Of a DNA stretch of 64,000 bases, positions 43,887 to 53,166 are shown piece by piece. Numbering within the stretch: position 1 is the first letter of the stretch; each line of letters begins with the position of its first letter. Both the position numbers and the translations under genes were made by a program. The notes below the pieces were generated by a model. The model saw only the letters and a program-made list of their open reading frames with translations, made no database searches and was not told the origin of the DNA. Location: positions 100,639-164,638 of the forward strand of contig NZ_BDCH01000039.1 in assembly GCF_001613405.1 (NCBI RefSeq). The letters run 5' to 3'. The stretch is from Nocardia crassostreae (lineage in GTDB: Bacteria > Actinomycetota > Actinomycetes > Mycobacteriales > Mycobacteriaceae).

Positions 43887-44716
43887 CCGAGATCCACGAC
43901 GCCACAACCGGTTCCGGACCGGGCGCGCCGCCGCGGGCCGATGCGGGCGACGAGGCGCGCATCACTGGATCCCCGGAGCGGGTGGCACAGTTGTCCACGG
44001 CGCTCACCGCCCTGCGCGACCGCATCGACGCAGCCTGCGCGGCCGCGGGCCGCGATCGCGCCGCCGTGCGGCTGCTGCCGGTGACCAAGTTCCATCCGGC
44101 CTCGGATATCGAGATCCTCTATGGACTCGGACTGCGCGAGTTCGGCGAATCGCGTGAGCAGGAGGCTTCCGAGAAGGTGGCGCAACTGCGCCATCTGGCG
44201 CATGTGCGCTGGGAATTCATCGGGCGGCTGCAGCGTAATAAGGCGAAAAGCGTTGCACGCTGGGCGGATACGGTCTATTCGGTCGATTCGGACCGGTTGG
44301 CCGCGGCCCTGGACGCCGGGGCCGCGGCCGCCCTCGAGGCGGGGCAGCGCACCGCTCCCTTGCGGGTGCTGCTGCAAGTCAGTCTCGATGCCGATCCGGC
44401 TCGCGGCGGCGTCCAGGAGGCCGAGTTGCTCGCGCTGGCCGAGCGCGTTGCGCAGGGTGCATCGTTGCAGCTCGCGGGGCTGATGGCGATTCCGCCGCTG
44501 GATGTCGAACCGGACGTCGCCTTCGCCCGTCTGGCCCGGCTGCACGCCGCCCTGCTGACCGAACATCCCCAGGCCACGGAGCTGTCGGCGGGCATGTCAA
44601 ACGATTTGGAGGCCGCGATCCGGCATGGATCGACGTGCGTGCGTGTCGGTACCGCTTTGATGGGCGCTCGACCGATAACCTCGGCGCAGCAAAGAAACCT
44701 CATCAGTCACATTTGA
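43883..44716 (+). CDS. PLP-homeostasis protein, YggS family
   Basis: A 277-residue alanine-racemase-fold protein. The PLP Lys is in LLPVTKFHPASDIE; FGESREQEASEK, HVRWEFIGRLQRNK and LSAGMSNDLEAAIRHGST are family marks. It buffers pyridoxal phosphate in the cytoplasm. An N-terminal extension of about 35 disordered residues precedes the domain. Conserved dcw neighbour (Rv2148c). Confidence 0.9.
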   Translation: MTEIHDATTGSGPGAPPRADAGDEARITGSPERVAQLSTALTALRDRIDAACAAAGRDRAAVRLLPVTKFHPASDIEILYGLGLREFGESREQEASEKVAQLRHLAHVRWEFIGRLQRNKAKSVARWADTVYSVDSDRLAAALDAGAAAALEAGQRTAPLRVLLQVSLDADPARGGVQEAELLALAERVAQGASLQLAGLMAIPPLDVEPDVAFARLARLHAALLTEHPQATELSAGMSNDLEAAIRHGSTCVRVGTALMGARPITSAQQRNLISHI

Positions 44717-44793
44717 AACATATGCTTGGTGGCAGACGAGGACTGAGCAGGACAACACCCCAGGCCAACCGGGGCCGAAGGAAGGTCGACTAG

Positions 44794-45573
44794 ATGAGCA
44801 CGCTGCACAAGTTCAAGGCGTACTTCGGGATGGTTCCGCTTGAGGATTACGAAGACGATTACGTCGACGACCGCGGACCCCGAAGCGGCGCCGAGGAACG
44901 CGGTGCTGCGCGTCGTTCGTCCCGGTCCTACGCCGAGCGTGAATACGACCGGTACGCCGACGATCGCTACGACGACGAGCCCGCCTATTCCGAGCCGCCG
45001 CCGTACAAGGCCCCGTACAAGCCGGGGTACAGCGTGTCGCGCCGGGACGACTACGCCGACGAGTACGCGGACGATCGCTACGACTCTCCGCGCCGCCCCA
45101 CCCGTATCGACAACGCGCCCTCCAGCCGCACCCGCAGCATGGGCGGCAGCGCGCCCGCCATGCGCGGCGCCACGCGGGGCGCGCTCGCGGTGGACACCGA
45201 CGCTGAGCGTCGCATGGAAGAGCTGCGGATGGAGGAGCGCCGGGTGGAACCGCCCGCGCCCCGCCGTTCCCAGATCTTCGAGGACGGAGGGCCCTTGTCC
45301 AAGATCACCACGCTGCGTCCGCGCACCTACGCCGAGGCCGCCATCATCGGTGAGCGTTTCCGCGACGGCACCCCGGTGATCATGGATCTGGTGGAGATGA
45401 GCAACTCCGACGCCCGTCGTCTCGTGGACTTCGCCGCGGGTCTGGCCTTCGCCCTGCGCGGTTCGTTCGACAAGGTCGCGACCAAGGTCTTCCTACTGTC
45501 GCCCGCCGATGTCGACGTCTCCGCCGAGGAGCGCCGCCGGATCGCCGAAAACGGCTTCTACAACCAGAAGTAA
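44794..45573 (+). CDS. sepF: Cell division protein SepF
   Basis: A 259-residue protein. The amphipathic N-terminus MSTLHKFKAYFGMVPLEDYE binds the membrane; a long Asp/Tyr/Arg-rich linker follows (RYADDRYDDEPAYSE), then the SepF domain: TLRPRTYAEAAIIGERFRDGTPVIMDLVEM and VDFAAGLAFALRGSFDKVATKVFLLSP. It tethers FtsZ to the membrane in organisms without FtsA, as here. The TAG at 44791-44793 is just before the ATG with GAAGGAAGG upstream. Confidence 0.93.
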   Translation: MSTLHKFKAYFGMVPLEDYEDDYVDDRGPRSGAEERGAARRSSRSYAEREYDRYADDRYDDEPAYSEPPPYKAPYKPGYSVSRRDDYADEYADDRYDSPRRPTRIDNAPSSRTRSMGGSAPAMRGATRGALAVDTDAERRMEELRMEERRVEPPAPRRSQIFEDGGPLSKITTLRPRTYAEAAIIGERFRDGTPVIMDLVEMSNSDARRLVDFAAGLAFALRGSFDKVATKVFLLSPADVDVSAEERRRIAENGFYNQK

Positions 45574-45881
45574 CAGCACCACCACGACCGGCGGGCAGGC
45601 CGGAAGTGAAGGGCTGCGCAAACATCTGACAGCCGTCAACGGGGGTAGTGGCGCGTTTGTGACGCCCAATCGGATGGCCCGGCCCGGAATCGGGCCGGTT
45701 GCACCGACAGCGCGCGAACAACGAGCCGAGTAATTAGTCTCAGATGCCGGGATCGTCCGGACTCACAGTCGTAGCGCCCGTATGCCTTTGACTACGGCCG
45801 ATACCCTCGGAACCGTACTGTGAGCTGTGACAATCCGCGTTTCATTTTGCAAGGCAGTGTTTCTGAGGCAGAGTTGACGCC
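45574..45881. other. 308-bp gap between sepF and yggT
   Basis: No credible gene. A hairpin (CCGGCCCG, loop GAAT, CGGGCCGG) lies at 45679-45698, without a clear T-run. A promoter for yggT-wag31 is likely in the later half but I cannot place it. Confidence 0.4.
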
Positions 45882-46172
45882 GTGGCCCTGTTCCAGGTGT
45901 TGAACCTACTGCTGTTCCTCTTCTGGCTGCTGTTGATCAGCCGAGTCATCGTCGAGTTCATTCGCAGCTTCGCGCGCGACTGGCGGCCGACCGGCTTCGT
46001 CGTGGTGATCCTGGAGATCGTCTTCACGATCACCGACCCTCCGGTGAAACTGCTGAGGCGTTTGATACCGCCAGTGAATCTTGGGGGAATTCGGCTCGAT
46101 CTGTCGATTATGGTCCTGCTTTTCGTTGTGTTCTTCCTGATGTCCATCACGGGCAGCCAGGGTGCCGCGTAG
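45882..46172 (+). CDS. YggT family membrane protein
   Basis: A 96-residue protein with two transmembrane helices (LNLLLFLFWLLLISRVIVEF and LSIMVLLFVVFFLMSI) and the family mark ITDPPVKLLRRLIPPV. Homologue of Rv2146c. Function unclear; linked to division or osmotic protection. GTG start. Confidence 0.85.
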   Translation: MALFQVLNLLLFLFWLLLISRVIVEFIRSFARDWRPTGFVVVILEIVFTITDPPVKLLRRLIPPVNLGGIRLDLSIMVLLFVVFFLMSITGSQGAA

Positions 46173-46255
46173 CTGAGATGTGACAGAATGGCCGGAAAGA
46201 AAGCTAGCCCAGATCTACCGCTAGATCTCCATACGAAGCGTGAAGGGATCGTTCC

Positions 46256-47122
46256 ATGCCGCTGACCCCCGCCGATGTGCACAACGTCGCGTTCAGCAAA
46301 CCACCGATCGGGAAGCGCGGCTACAACGAGGATGAAGTCGACGCCTTCCTCGACCTGGTCGAGCAGGAGCTCTCACGCCTCATCGAGGAGAATGCGGATC
46401 TTCGCCAGCGTGTTGCCGAGCTGGACGCGGAACTGGCTGACGCCAAGAAGAATCGGGGCCCGGTCAATGCGGTGAAGCAGCCGCCCGCGCCCGAGCCCGT
46501 GAAGGCCGCCGTGGCCCCGCCGCCGCCCGCGCCCGAGCCCGTGAAGGCCGCCGTGGCCCCGCCGCCGCCCCCGATGCCCGCGCCCGCACCGGTCCCGGTC
46601 AAGGCCGAGGCCCCCAGCGCGGATGCGAATCTGCAGGCCGCCAAGGTGCTCTCGCTGGCCCAGGAGATGGCCGACCGCCTCACCTCCGATGCCAAGACCG
46701 AGGCCGAGCAGCTGCTCGCCAATGCGAGAGCGAACTCCGAGCGACTGGTCGGCGATGCCCGCACCCGCTCCGACGCCATGATCGCCGACGCCCGCCAGAA
46801 GGCCGAGGCCATGCTGTCGGACGCGCAGACCCGCAGCGACTCCCAGCTGCGCCAGGCCAAGGAGAAGGCCGACGCCCTGCAGGCCGACGCCGAGCGCAAG
46901 CACACCGAGATCATGGCCACCATCACCCAGCAGCGCAGCGTGCTGGAGAGCCGTATCGAGCAGCTCAAGACCTTCGAGCGCGAGTACCGCGTGCGCCTGA
47001 AGTCCTACCTGGAGTCGCAGCTCGAGGAGCTGGAGAACCGCGGCTCCGCGGTCCCGGTCGACGGCGGCGAGTTCGGTGAGGGCGACTCGGGCAACGGCGC
47101 ACTCCTCAAGGGCGGCAAGTAA
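46256..47122 (+). CDS. wag31: Polar growth protein Wag31 (DivIVA)
   Basis: A 288-residue coiled-coil protein. The lipid-binding N-terminal domain reads PLTPADVHNVAFSKPPIGKRGYNEDEVDAFLDLVEQEL. A Pro/Ala linker includes two exact copies of a 14-residue unit, followed by a long coiled coil with many Ala, Glu and Arg (AEQLLANARANSERLVGDARTRSD). It marks poles and septa and recruits polar wall synthesis; in mycobacteria it is phosphorylated near the linker by PknA/PknB. Corresponds to Rv2145c. Confidence 0.95.
   Translation: MPLTPADVHNVAFSKPPIGKRGYNEDEVDAFLDLVEQELSRLIEENADLRQRVAELDAELADAKKNRGPVNAVKQPPAPEPVKAAVAPPPPAPEPVKAAVAPPPPPMPAPAPVPVKAEAPSADANLQAAKVLSLAQEMADRLTSDAKTEAEQLLANARANSERLVGDARTRSDAMIADARQKAEAMLSDAQTRSDSQLRQAKEKADALQADAERKHTEIMATITQQRSVLESRIEQLKTFEREYRVRLKSYLESQLEELENRGSAVPVDGGEFGEGDSGNGALLKGGK
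46487..46570 (+). repeat. 42-bp exact tandem duplication inside wag31
   Basis: Two adjacent identical units at 46487-46528 and 46529-46570, each encoding APEPVKAAVAPPPP. They lengthen the linker between the membrane-binding domain and the coiled coil, and stay in frame. Confidence 0.9.
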
Positions 47123-47228
47123 AGTCGTATCTACGGCCATTGGTGCCGCGTTGTGAACCCCACCGGGGGCCAGCGCGGCGCCGCCACCGTCCGGCCGACC
47201 CACGACACCGCACGAGGGGGTGGTCCTC

Positions 47229-47432
47229 ATGCTCGTTGTCACACTGGTCCTCGCGGCCATCGGTTTCGGACTGCTGGTCACTGCTTTGACCACCGGATCG
47301 GTGATCTGGGCGTGGGGGTGCATTCTCGTCTGCGTCATCGGCGCGGTCCTGCTGCTGGTGAGCGCCTTGTCAATGCGCGACAACGACGAGGACTCGCAGA
47401 CCCATCCGGGCGGGCGACACGCGAAGCACTAG
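47229..47432 (+). CDS. Small two-helix membrane protein (Rv2144c-like position)
   Basis: A 67-residue protein with two hydrophobic helices (LVVTLVLAAIGFGLLVTAL and VIWAWGCILVCVIGAVLLLVSAL) and a polar tail ending GGRHAKH. It lies where Rv2144c is in mycobacteria. ATG 47229 is preferred because ACGAGGGGG sits eight bases upstream; GTG 47220 is possible. Function unknown. Confidence 0.7.
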   Translation: MLVVTLVLAAIGFGLLVTALTTGSVIWAWGCILVCVIGAVLLLVSALSMRDNDEDSQTHPGGRHAKH

Positions 47433-47476
47433 CACCGCGGGGGCGGGAATATCCGCTGGACTCCCCCCGCTAGACT

Positions 47477-47697
47477 GAAAACAGTTTTTCGGCGTTGATC
47501 CGGCCATCACCGGGGAGTCTTCGGAAGAACGGCGGGGCAGCCCCGCTCACTAGAACCGAACGGGTGAGCCCGTCACAGCTCACAACGAGAGGCTCGATCG
47601 TCCGTATCGAGCAAGCGGGGTGGTACCGCGGTACCGGCGCACCAGCGCCGATATCGTCCCCGTGCCCACGACACCGGCACGAGGAGACTGACGCCGC
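47477..47697 (+). ncRNA. T-box riboswitch leader of ileS (actinobacterial ultrashort stem I, translational)
   Basis: The conserved T-box element AAGCGGGGTGGTACCGCGG is at 47613-47631. A four-base-pair stem (CCGG/CCGG, 47500-47513) carries the loop CCATCA with the isoleucine specifier ATC at 47506-47508, the ultrashort stem I known for actinobacterial ileS leaders. A GTGCC/GGCAC hairpin (47662-47680) borders the GAGGAG ribosome site (47681-47686). Uncharged tRNA-Ile should free the ribosome site. The candidate -10 is TAGACT at 47471-47476. Confidence 0.9.
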
Positions 47698-50600
47698 ATG
47701 GCGACCCCGACCCCCAACGCCTATCCGCGCGCCGACCTCGGCGCCTCCGGCGGGCAGGTGAACTTCCCCGAGCTCGAACAGCGTGTGCTCGCGTACTGGG
47801 CCGCCGACGACACCTTCCGTGTCAGCATCGAGAACCGTTCCGATGCAGAGGAATTCGTCTTCTACGACGGCCCGCCGTTCGCCAATGGTTTGCCACATTA
47901 CGGTCATCTGTTGACCGGATATGTCAAGGATTTGATCCCACGATTTCAGACGATGCGCGGCAAGAAGGTCGAACGACGATTCGGCTGGGACTGCCACGGT
48001 TTGCCCGCGGAAATCGAAGCGGAGAAGCAGCTCGGTATCACGGACAAATCACAGATCGATGCCATGGGGCTGGCGGAATTCAACGCCGCGTGTAAATCCT
48101 CGGTACTCCGGTACACCGGTGAGTGGCGCGACTATGTGACGCGTCAGGCGCGCTGGGTCGACTTCGACAACGACTACAAAACCCTCGATCTCGACTTCAT
48201 GGAGTCGGTCATGTGGGCGTTCAAGTCGCTGTACGACAAGGGGCTGATCTATCAGGGCTTCCGAGTCCTGCCTTACAGCTGGTACGAGCAGACCCCGCTG
48301 TCGAATCAGGAGACGCGCCTCGACGACGCGTACAAGATGCGCCAGGATCCCGCGGTCACCGTGGACATGGTGCTGTCGGTTCCGGCCGAGCATCCGCTGG
48401 CCGCCCTCGACGGCGCCAATGCCGTCATCTGGACCACCACGCCGTGGACGCTGCCGTCCAACCTGGCGATCGCCGTGCATCCCGATGTCACCTACGTGCA
48501 CGTCAAGGGCAAGGACGGCAAGCGCTACCTGCTTGCCGCCGAACGGGTCTCGCACTACGCCCGCGAGCTGGGCGAGGAGGCCGACGGCTTCGAGGTGCTG
48601 CACGAGTACGCGGGCGCGGCCCTGGCCGATCTGCGCTACCGGCCGCCGTTCGACTTCTTCGTCGGCCACCCGAACGCGCACCGCGTGCTCACCGCCGACT
48701 ATGTGACCACCGAATCCGGCACCGGCATCGTGCATCTCGCGCCCGCCTTCGGTGAGGAGGACATGGATGTGGCGTCGGCCAACGGCATCGAGCTGGTGCA
48801 GCCGCTCGACGCGGGCGGCAAGTTCACCTCCATGGTGCCGCCGTACGAGGGCCTCATGGTCTTCGACGCCAACCCGGTCATCATCAAGGACCTCAAGGCC
48901 GCCGGAAAGCTGTTGCGGCACGAGACCATCGAGCACTCCTACCCGCACAGCTGGCGCTCCGGCCAGCCGCTGATCTACATGGCGGTGCCGTCCTGGTTCG
49001 TGGCGGTCACCAAGTTCCGCGACCGCATGGTGGAGCTCAATCGGGAGATCACCTGGGTGCCCGAGCACATCCGCGACGGCCAGTTCGGCAAGTGGCTCGA
49101 AGGCGCGCGCGACTGGAACATCAGCCGCAACCGGTACTGGGGATCGCCCATCCCGGTGTGGGTTTCCGCCGATCCGGCATACCCGCGCGTGGACGTGTAC
49201 GGCTCGCTCGACGAGCTGGAGCGCGACTTCGGCGTGCGGCCCGACGATCTGCACCGGCCCATGATCGACGATCTGGTGCGCCCGAATCCCGATGACCCGA
49301 CCGGGAAGTCGATGATGCGGCGCACGCCCGAGGTGCTGGACTGCTGGTTCGAGTCCGGTTCCATGCCGTTCGCGCAGGTGCGCTACCCGTTCGAGAACAA
49401 GGACTGGTTCGACGGCACGGCCGAGCATCCGGGACGCAATCCGGGCGACTTCATCGTGGAGTACAACGGGCAGACCCGCGGCTGGTTCTACACCCTGCAC
49501 GTGCTGGCGACCGCGCTGTTCGATCGCCCGGCGTTCAAGACCGTTGCGGCGCACGGCATCGTGCTGGGCGACGACGGGCTGAAGATGTCCAAGTCCAAGG
49601 GCAACTACCCGGATGTCAACGAGGTCTTCGACCGCGACGGCTCCGATGCCATGCGCTGGTTCCTCATGGCCTCGCCCATCCTGCGCGGCGGCAACCTCAT
49701 CGTCACCGAGCGCGGTATCCGCGAGGGCGTCAGCCATGCGCTGCGGCCGCTGTGGAATGCCTGGACCTTCCTGCAGCTCTACGCCTCGAAGCCGGGCTCC
49801 TGGCGCACCGACTCGACGCATGTGCTGGACCGGTACATCCTGGCCAAGCTGGCGCAGACGCGCGATGTCATCACCGCCGCCCTGGAGGTCAACGACATCG
49901 CGGGCGCCTGCGACGAGCTGCGCGCCTTCGCCGACGCGCTCACCAACTGGTATGTGCGCCGGTCGCGCTCGCGCTTCTGGGAGGAGGACCGCGACGCCAT
50001 CGACACCCTGCACACCGTGCTCGAGGTGACGACCCGGCTCGCGGCGCCGCTGCTGCCGCTGATCAGCGAGGTGATATGGCGCGGTCTCACCGGAGAGCGG
50101 TCGGTGCACCTGGCCGACTGGCCGAGCGATACCGAACTGCCCAAGGATCCGGAGCTGGTCTCGGCCATGGACGAGGTGCGCACGGTCTGCTCGACGGTGC
50201 TGAGCCTGCGCAAGGCGCAGAACCTGCGCGTGCGGCTGCCGCTGTCGGAGGTCACCGTGGCTGCCGACGACGCGGAACGGTTGCAGCCCTTCGTGGATCT
50301 CATCGCCGACGAGGTCAACGTCAAGAAGGTCGACCTCACCACCGATGTGGCCAGCCACGGCCGCTTCGAACTGGTGGTGAACGCCCGCGCCGCCGGTCCG
50401 CGCCTGGGCAAGGAGGTGCAGACGGTCATCAAGGCGGTCAAGGCCGGACAGTGGAGCGAGGCCGCCGACGGTACCGTCACCGCCGCCGGGATCGCCCTGC
50501 TGCCCGAGGAGTACACCCAGCGCCTGGTCGCCGCCGAACCGGAGTCCACCGCCGCGCTGCCGGGCAATACCGGTCTGGTGGTGCTGGATTCGGTGGTCAC

Positions 50601-50856
50601 CGAGGAACTGGAGGCCGAGGGCTGGGCGCGCGATCTGATCCGCGATCTCCAGGAGACCCGCAAGTCCCTGGGCCTGGACGTCTCCGACCGCATCACCGTG
50701 GTCCTGGAGGTCCCCGCCGAACGGGCGGGCTGGGCGGATACCCGCCGCGATCTGATCGCCGGTGAAATCCTCGCCACCAGCCTCACTTTCGGCGAGGCGG
50801 GCGCGAATGCCGCCGAGATCGTGGGCGGTGTAAAGGCATCCGTCACCAAGGCGTGA
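47698..50856 (+). CDS. ileS: Isoleucyl-tRNA synthetase, long (eukaryote-like) type
   Basis: A 1052-residue class I synthetase. HYGH at 67-70 is the HIGH motif and KMSKS at 629-633 the second signature. GWDCHGLPAE follows HIGH, and the CP1 editing domain includes TTPWTLPSN. It charges tRNA-Ile. Length and motifs (PHYGHLLTGYVKDLIPR) are those of the eukaryote-like branch, which also includes plasmid-borne mupirocin-resistant enzymes and the M. tuberculosis enzyme. Expression is controlled by the T-box leader. A terminator follows. Confidence 0.96.
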   Translation: MATPTPNAYPRADLGASGGQVNFPELEQRVLAYWAADDTFRVSIENRSDAEEFVFYDGPPFANGLPHYGHLLTGYVKDLIPRFQTMRGKKVERRFGWDCHGLPAEIEAEKQLGITDKSQIDAMGLAEFNAACKSSVLRYTGEWRDYVTRQARWVDFDNDYKTLDLDFMESVMWAFKSLYDKGLIYQGFRVLPYSWYEQTPLSNQETRLDDAYKMRQDPAVTVDMVLSVPAEHPLAALDGANAVIWTTTPWTLPSNLAIAVHPDVTYVHVKGKDGKRYLLAAERVSHYARELGEEADGFEVLHEYAGAALADLRYRPPFDFFVGHPNAHRVLTADYVTTESGTGIVHLAPAFGEEDMDVASANGIELVQPLDAGGKFTSMVPPYEGLMVFDANPVIIKDLKAAGKLLRHETIEHSYPHSWRSGQPLIYMAVPSWFVAVTKFRDRMVELNREITWVPEHIRDGQFGKWLEGARDWNISRNRYWGSPIPVWVSADPAYPRVDVYGSLDELERDFGVRPDDLHRPMIDDLVRPNPDDPTGKSMMRRTPEVLDCWFESGSMPFAQVRYPFENKDWFDGTAEHPGRNPGDFIVEYNGQTRGWFYTLHVLATALFDRPAFKTVAAHGIVLGDDGLKMSKSKGNYPDVNEVFDRDGSDAMRWFLMASPILRGGNLIVTERGIREGVSHALRPLWNAWTFLQLYASKPGSWRTDSTHVLDRYILAKLAQTRDVITAALEVNDIAGACDELRAFADALTNWYVRRSRSRFWEEDRDAIDTLHTVLEVTTRLAAPLLPLISEVIWRGLTGERSVHLADWPSDTELPKDPELVSAMDEVRTVCSTVLSLRKAQNLRVRLPLSEVTVAADDAERLQPFVDLIADEVNVKKVDLTTDVASHGRFELVVNARAAGPRLGKEVQTVIKAVKAGQWSEAADGTVTAAGIALLPEEYTQRLVAAEPESTAALPGNTGLVVLDSVVTEELEAEGWARDLIRDLQETRKSLGLDVSDRITVVLEVPAERAGWADTRRDLIAGEILATSLTFGEAGANAAEIVGGVKASVTKA

Positions 50857-50887
50857 GGCCGCATTCCGGCGGGCGCCGGAAGGTCTG

Positions 50888-50919
50888 AAGGGGCGAGACC
50901 GTATTCGGTCTCGCCCCTT
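50888..50919 (+). terminator. Terminator after ileS
   Basis: A 14-bp perfect stem, AAGGGGCGAGACCG with its complement, four-base loop TATT, then TTT. Confidence 0.85.
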
Positions 50920-51137
50920 TCGCGTCGCCGCGCTGTTGCACGAGTTTGCCTGACTCGTTTGAGACTGTGCGGCGCACGTCACATTTATCTTGACACCCCT
51001 GGTAGAGCGCGCTGTTTCGGGGTTGCCCGGCAATCACTCGGGTTTGCTGGCGACGAGAGCGGGTAGCCGAGTGGTTTGTGTGCGCCGTGCGCCCCACGGC
51101 AAGCACCGATATCCGCTAGCAGGGCAGAGGAGCGCTC

Positions 51138-52472
51138 GTGACGAGCAGCGACCCGAAATCCGCACAACAGAGGCGCTCGGTGGCCGCCGCCGCCATGGGC
51201 AATGCGACCGAATGGTTCGACTACGGCGTCTACGCCGCCACGGCCACCTACATCACGGCCGCGTTCTTTCCCGGCGAGCTGGGCACCCTGGGCACCATGC
51301 TCGGCTTCGCGGTGTCGTTCGTACTGCGGCCGCTGGGCGGCATGGTGTGGGGGCCGCTGGGCGACCGCATCGGGCGCGAGCCGGTGCTGGCCATCACCAT
51401 CCTGCTCATGGCCGCCGCCACCGGCGCCATCGGCCTGCTGCCCAGCCACGCCACGGCGGGTGTGTTCGCGCCCATTCTGCTGATCGCGTTGCGGGTGGTG
51501 CAGGGCTTCTCCACCGGCGGTGAATACGGCGGGGCGGCAACGTATCTCGCGGAGAGCTGCAATGACAAGCGGCGCGGCTTCCTGGGCAGCTTCCTGGAAT
51601 TCGGCACGCTGGGCGGTTTCGTCGGCGGTTCGGCGGTGGTGCTGGCCTGCCAGCTCGTCCTGGGCAAGGACGCCATGTACGAATGGGGCTGGCGGATTCC
51701 GTTCCTGCTGGCCGTGCCACTCGGGCTGATCGGGTGGTATCTGCGCAACCGGCTGGAGGAATCGCCGGTGTTCACCGAGGTGCAGGAGCAGAAAACTCAG
51801 CCGCGCACCGGGTTGCGCGTGCTGGTCACCGAGTACCGGCGCGAGCTACTCACCCTGGCCGGGCTGGTGGTGGCGCTCAATATCGTCAACTACACGCTGC
51901 TGACCTATCAGCCGACGTATCTGCAGAACACCATCGGCATCGACGAATCCACCACGACCACCATGATGCTCATCGGCCAGATCGTCATGATGCTGGCGCT
52001 GCCGTTCTTCGGCAGGCTCTCCGACAGCACCGGGCGGCGGCCGCTGTGGTTCGCCTCCCTGGTGGGCCTGGCGGTGCTGGCCATCCCGATGTACGTGCTA
52101 ATGGGCCGGGGAACCGTCTGGGCGGTCGTCGGATTCGTGGTGCTGGGCCTGCTCTACATCCCGCAGCTGGCGACCATTACCGCCACCTTTCCGGCTATCT
52201 TCCCGACACATGTCCGGTACGCGGGTTTCGCCTTGGGCTACAACGTGTCCACGGCCGTCTTCGGCGGGACCGCGCCGCTGGTGAACGAGGCCGTCATCGA
52301 GGGCACCGGCTGGACCCTGTTCCCGGCGGTGTACATGGTCGGCGGCTGCCTCGTCGGGCTCGTGGCCTTGGCATTCCTGCGGGAGACGGTCGGCGCCTCG
52401 CTGCGCGGGACCGGCGTGCCGAGCACCGGCGAGCTGCCCGTGATCGCCGGGAGCGCGGCGCGCGTGACCTAG
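51138..52472 (+). CDS. MFS transporter of the metabolite:H+ symporter (ProP-like) family
   Basis: A 444-residue transporter with twelve membrane helices. NATEWFDYGVYAATATYI is the MHS/ProP N-terminus; GPLGDRIGREPVL is the MFS motif between helices 2 and 3; RVVQGFSTGGEYGGAATYLAE is the ProP-family loop; GRLSDSTGRRPL is the second-half copy. It probably imports a compatible solute or organic acid with protons. It lacks the C-terminal coiled coil of E. coli ProP, so osmosensing cannot be assumed. GTG at 51138 follows GAGGAG. Confidence 0.82.
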   Translation: MTSSDPKSAQQRRSVAAAAMGNATEWFDYGVYAATATYITAAFFPGELGTLGTMLGFAVSFVLRPLGGMVWGPLGDRIGREPVLAITILLMAAATGAIGLLPSHATAGVFAPILLIALRVVQGFSTGGEYGGAATYLAESCNDKRRGFLGSFLEFGTLGGFVGGSAVVLACQLVLGKDAMYEWGWRIPFLLAVPLGLIGWYLRNRLEESPVFTEVQEQKTQPRTGLRVLVTEYRRELLTLAGLVVALNIVNYTLLTYQPTYLQNTIGIDESTTTTMMLIGQIVMMLALPFFGRLSDSTGRRPLWFASLVGLAVLAIPMYVLMGRGTVWAVVGFVVLGLLYIPQLATITATFPAIFPTHVRYAGFALGYNVSTAVFGGTAPLVNEAVIEGTGWTLFPAVYMVGGCLVGLVALAFLRETVGASLRGTGVPSTGELPVIAGSAARVT

Positions 52473-52523
52473 ATCGCGCGGACACGCCAGGCGGAGTCTT
52501 CTTGTGCCGAATGTCGGAATTGC

Positions 52524-52556
52524 GATAGAACAGCTATCATATAGATAACTTCTATC
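52524..52556. promoter_or_regulatory. AT-rich inverted repeat upstream of the NlpC/P60 gene
   Basis: GATAGAA at 52524-52530 is mirrored by TTCTATC at 52550-52556, with GCTATC and GATAAC between. The A+T content is far above that of the surroundings. Likely an operator or promoter region for the NlpC/P60 gene. Confidence 0.45.
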
Positions 52557-52611
52557 ACGGCAGTTCCGGTTTGTATCTCTAGTTCCGGTCGTAGACCCGA
52601 GGGGCGAGTAC

Positions 52612-53160
52612 ATGGCACGAAGACTGCTTCAGCGCTGCGCATCGTTCGTGACGACCACCGCGGCCATGACCGTGATCGCGGCCCTGTGGGCGGGAACCGT
52701 CCAGGCCGACACCGGTTCCGGAACGGGCTCGGGCAGCGGCTCCGCCTCCGGCAGCGCGAGCGGTTCGGCCTCCGGCAGCGCCAGCGGCTCGGCGCAACTG
52801 CCCTTGGCCAGCCCGCGCGCCATGGCGGCGCTGGGCCTGGCGGCCACGCAGACCGGGAAGATGTACGAGTGGGGCGCGGAGGGCCCCGATACCTGGGACT
52901 GCTCCGGGCTGGTGCAGTGGGCCTACCGCGGTGTCGGCATCGATATGCCCCGGACCACCTGGCAGCAGGCCCGGGCCGGGCTCGAGGTCCCGTTCGGCGC
53001 GCTGCAACCGGGTGATGTGGTGATCCTCAATGGCGACGCCTCCCACGTCGGTATCTACGCGGGAGGCGGGCAGGTCCTCAATGCGCTGACCTGGGGCGTC
53101 CCGGTGGGACTCACCCCGCTGACGCAGTTCGAGATCTACGATATTCGCCGTTTCTACTGA
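52612..53160 (+). CDS. Secreted NlpC/P60 peptidoglycan hydrolase
   Basis: A 182-residue secreted protein. Signal peptide (SFVTTTAAMTVIAALWAGTVQA), then a spacer of Gly/Ser/Ala repeats (SGSASGSASGSASG), then a minimal NlpC/P60 domain: catalytic Cys in WDCSGLVQWAYRGVG, His in ASHVGIYAG. The third residue, normally His, appears to be Asn in QVLNAL. It should cut D-Glu-meso-DAP bonds. Similar in size to the small Rip-type enzymes. An AT-rich dyad lies upstream. Confidence 0.82.
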   Translation: MARRLLQRCASFVTTTAAMTVIAALWAGTVQADTGSGTGSGSGSASGSASGSASGSASGSAQLPLASPRAMAALGLAATQTGKMYEWGAEGPDTWDCSGLVQWAYRGVGIDMPRTTWQQARAGLEVPFGALQPGDVVILNGDASHVGIYAGGGQVLNALTWGVPVGLTPLTQFEIYDIRRFY

Positions 53161-53166
53161 ATTCGG

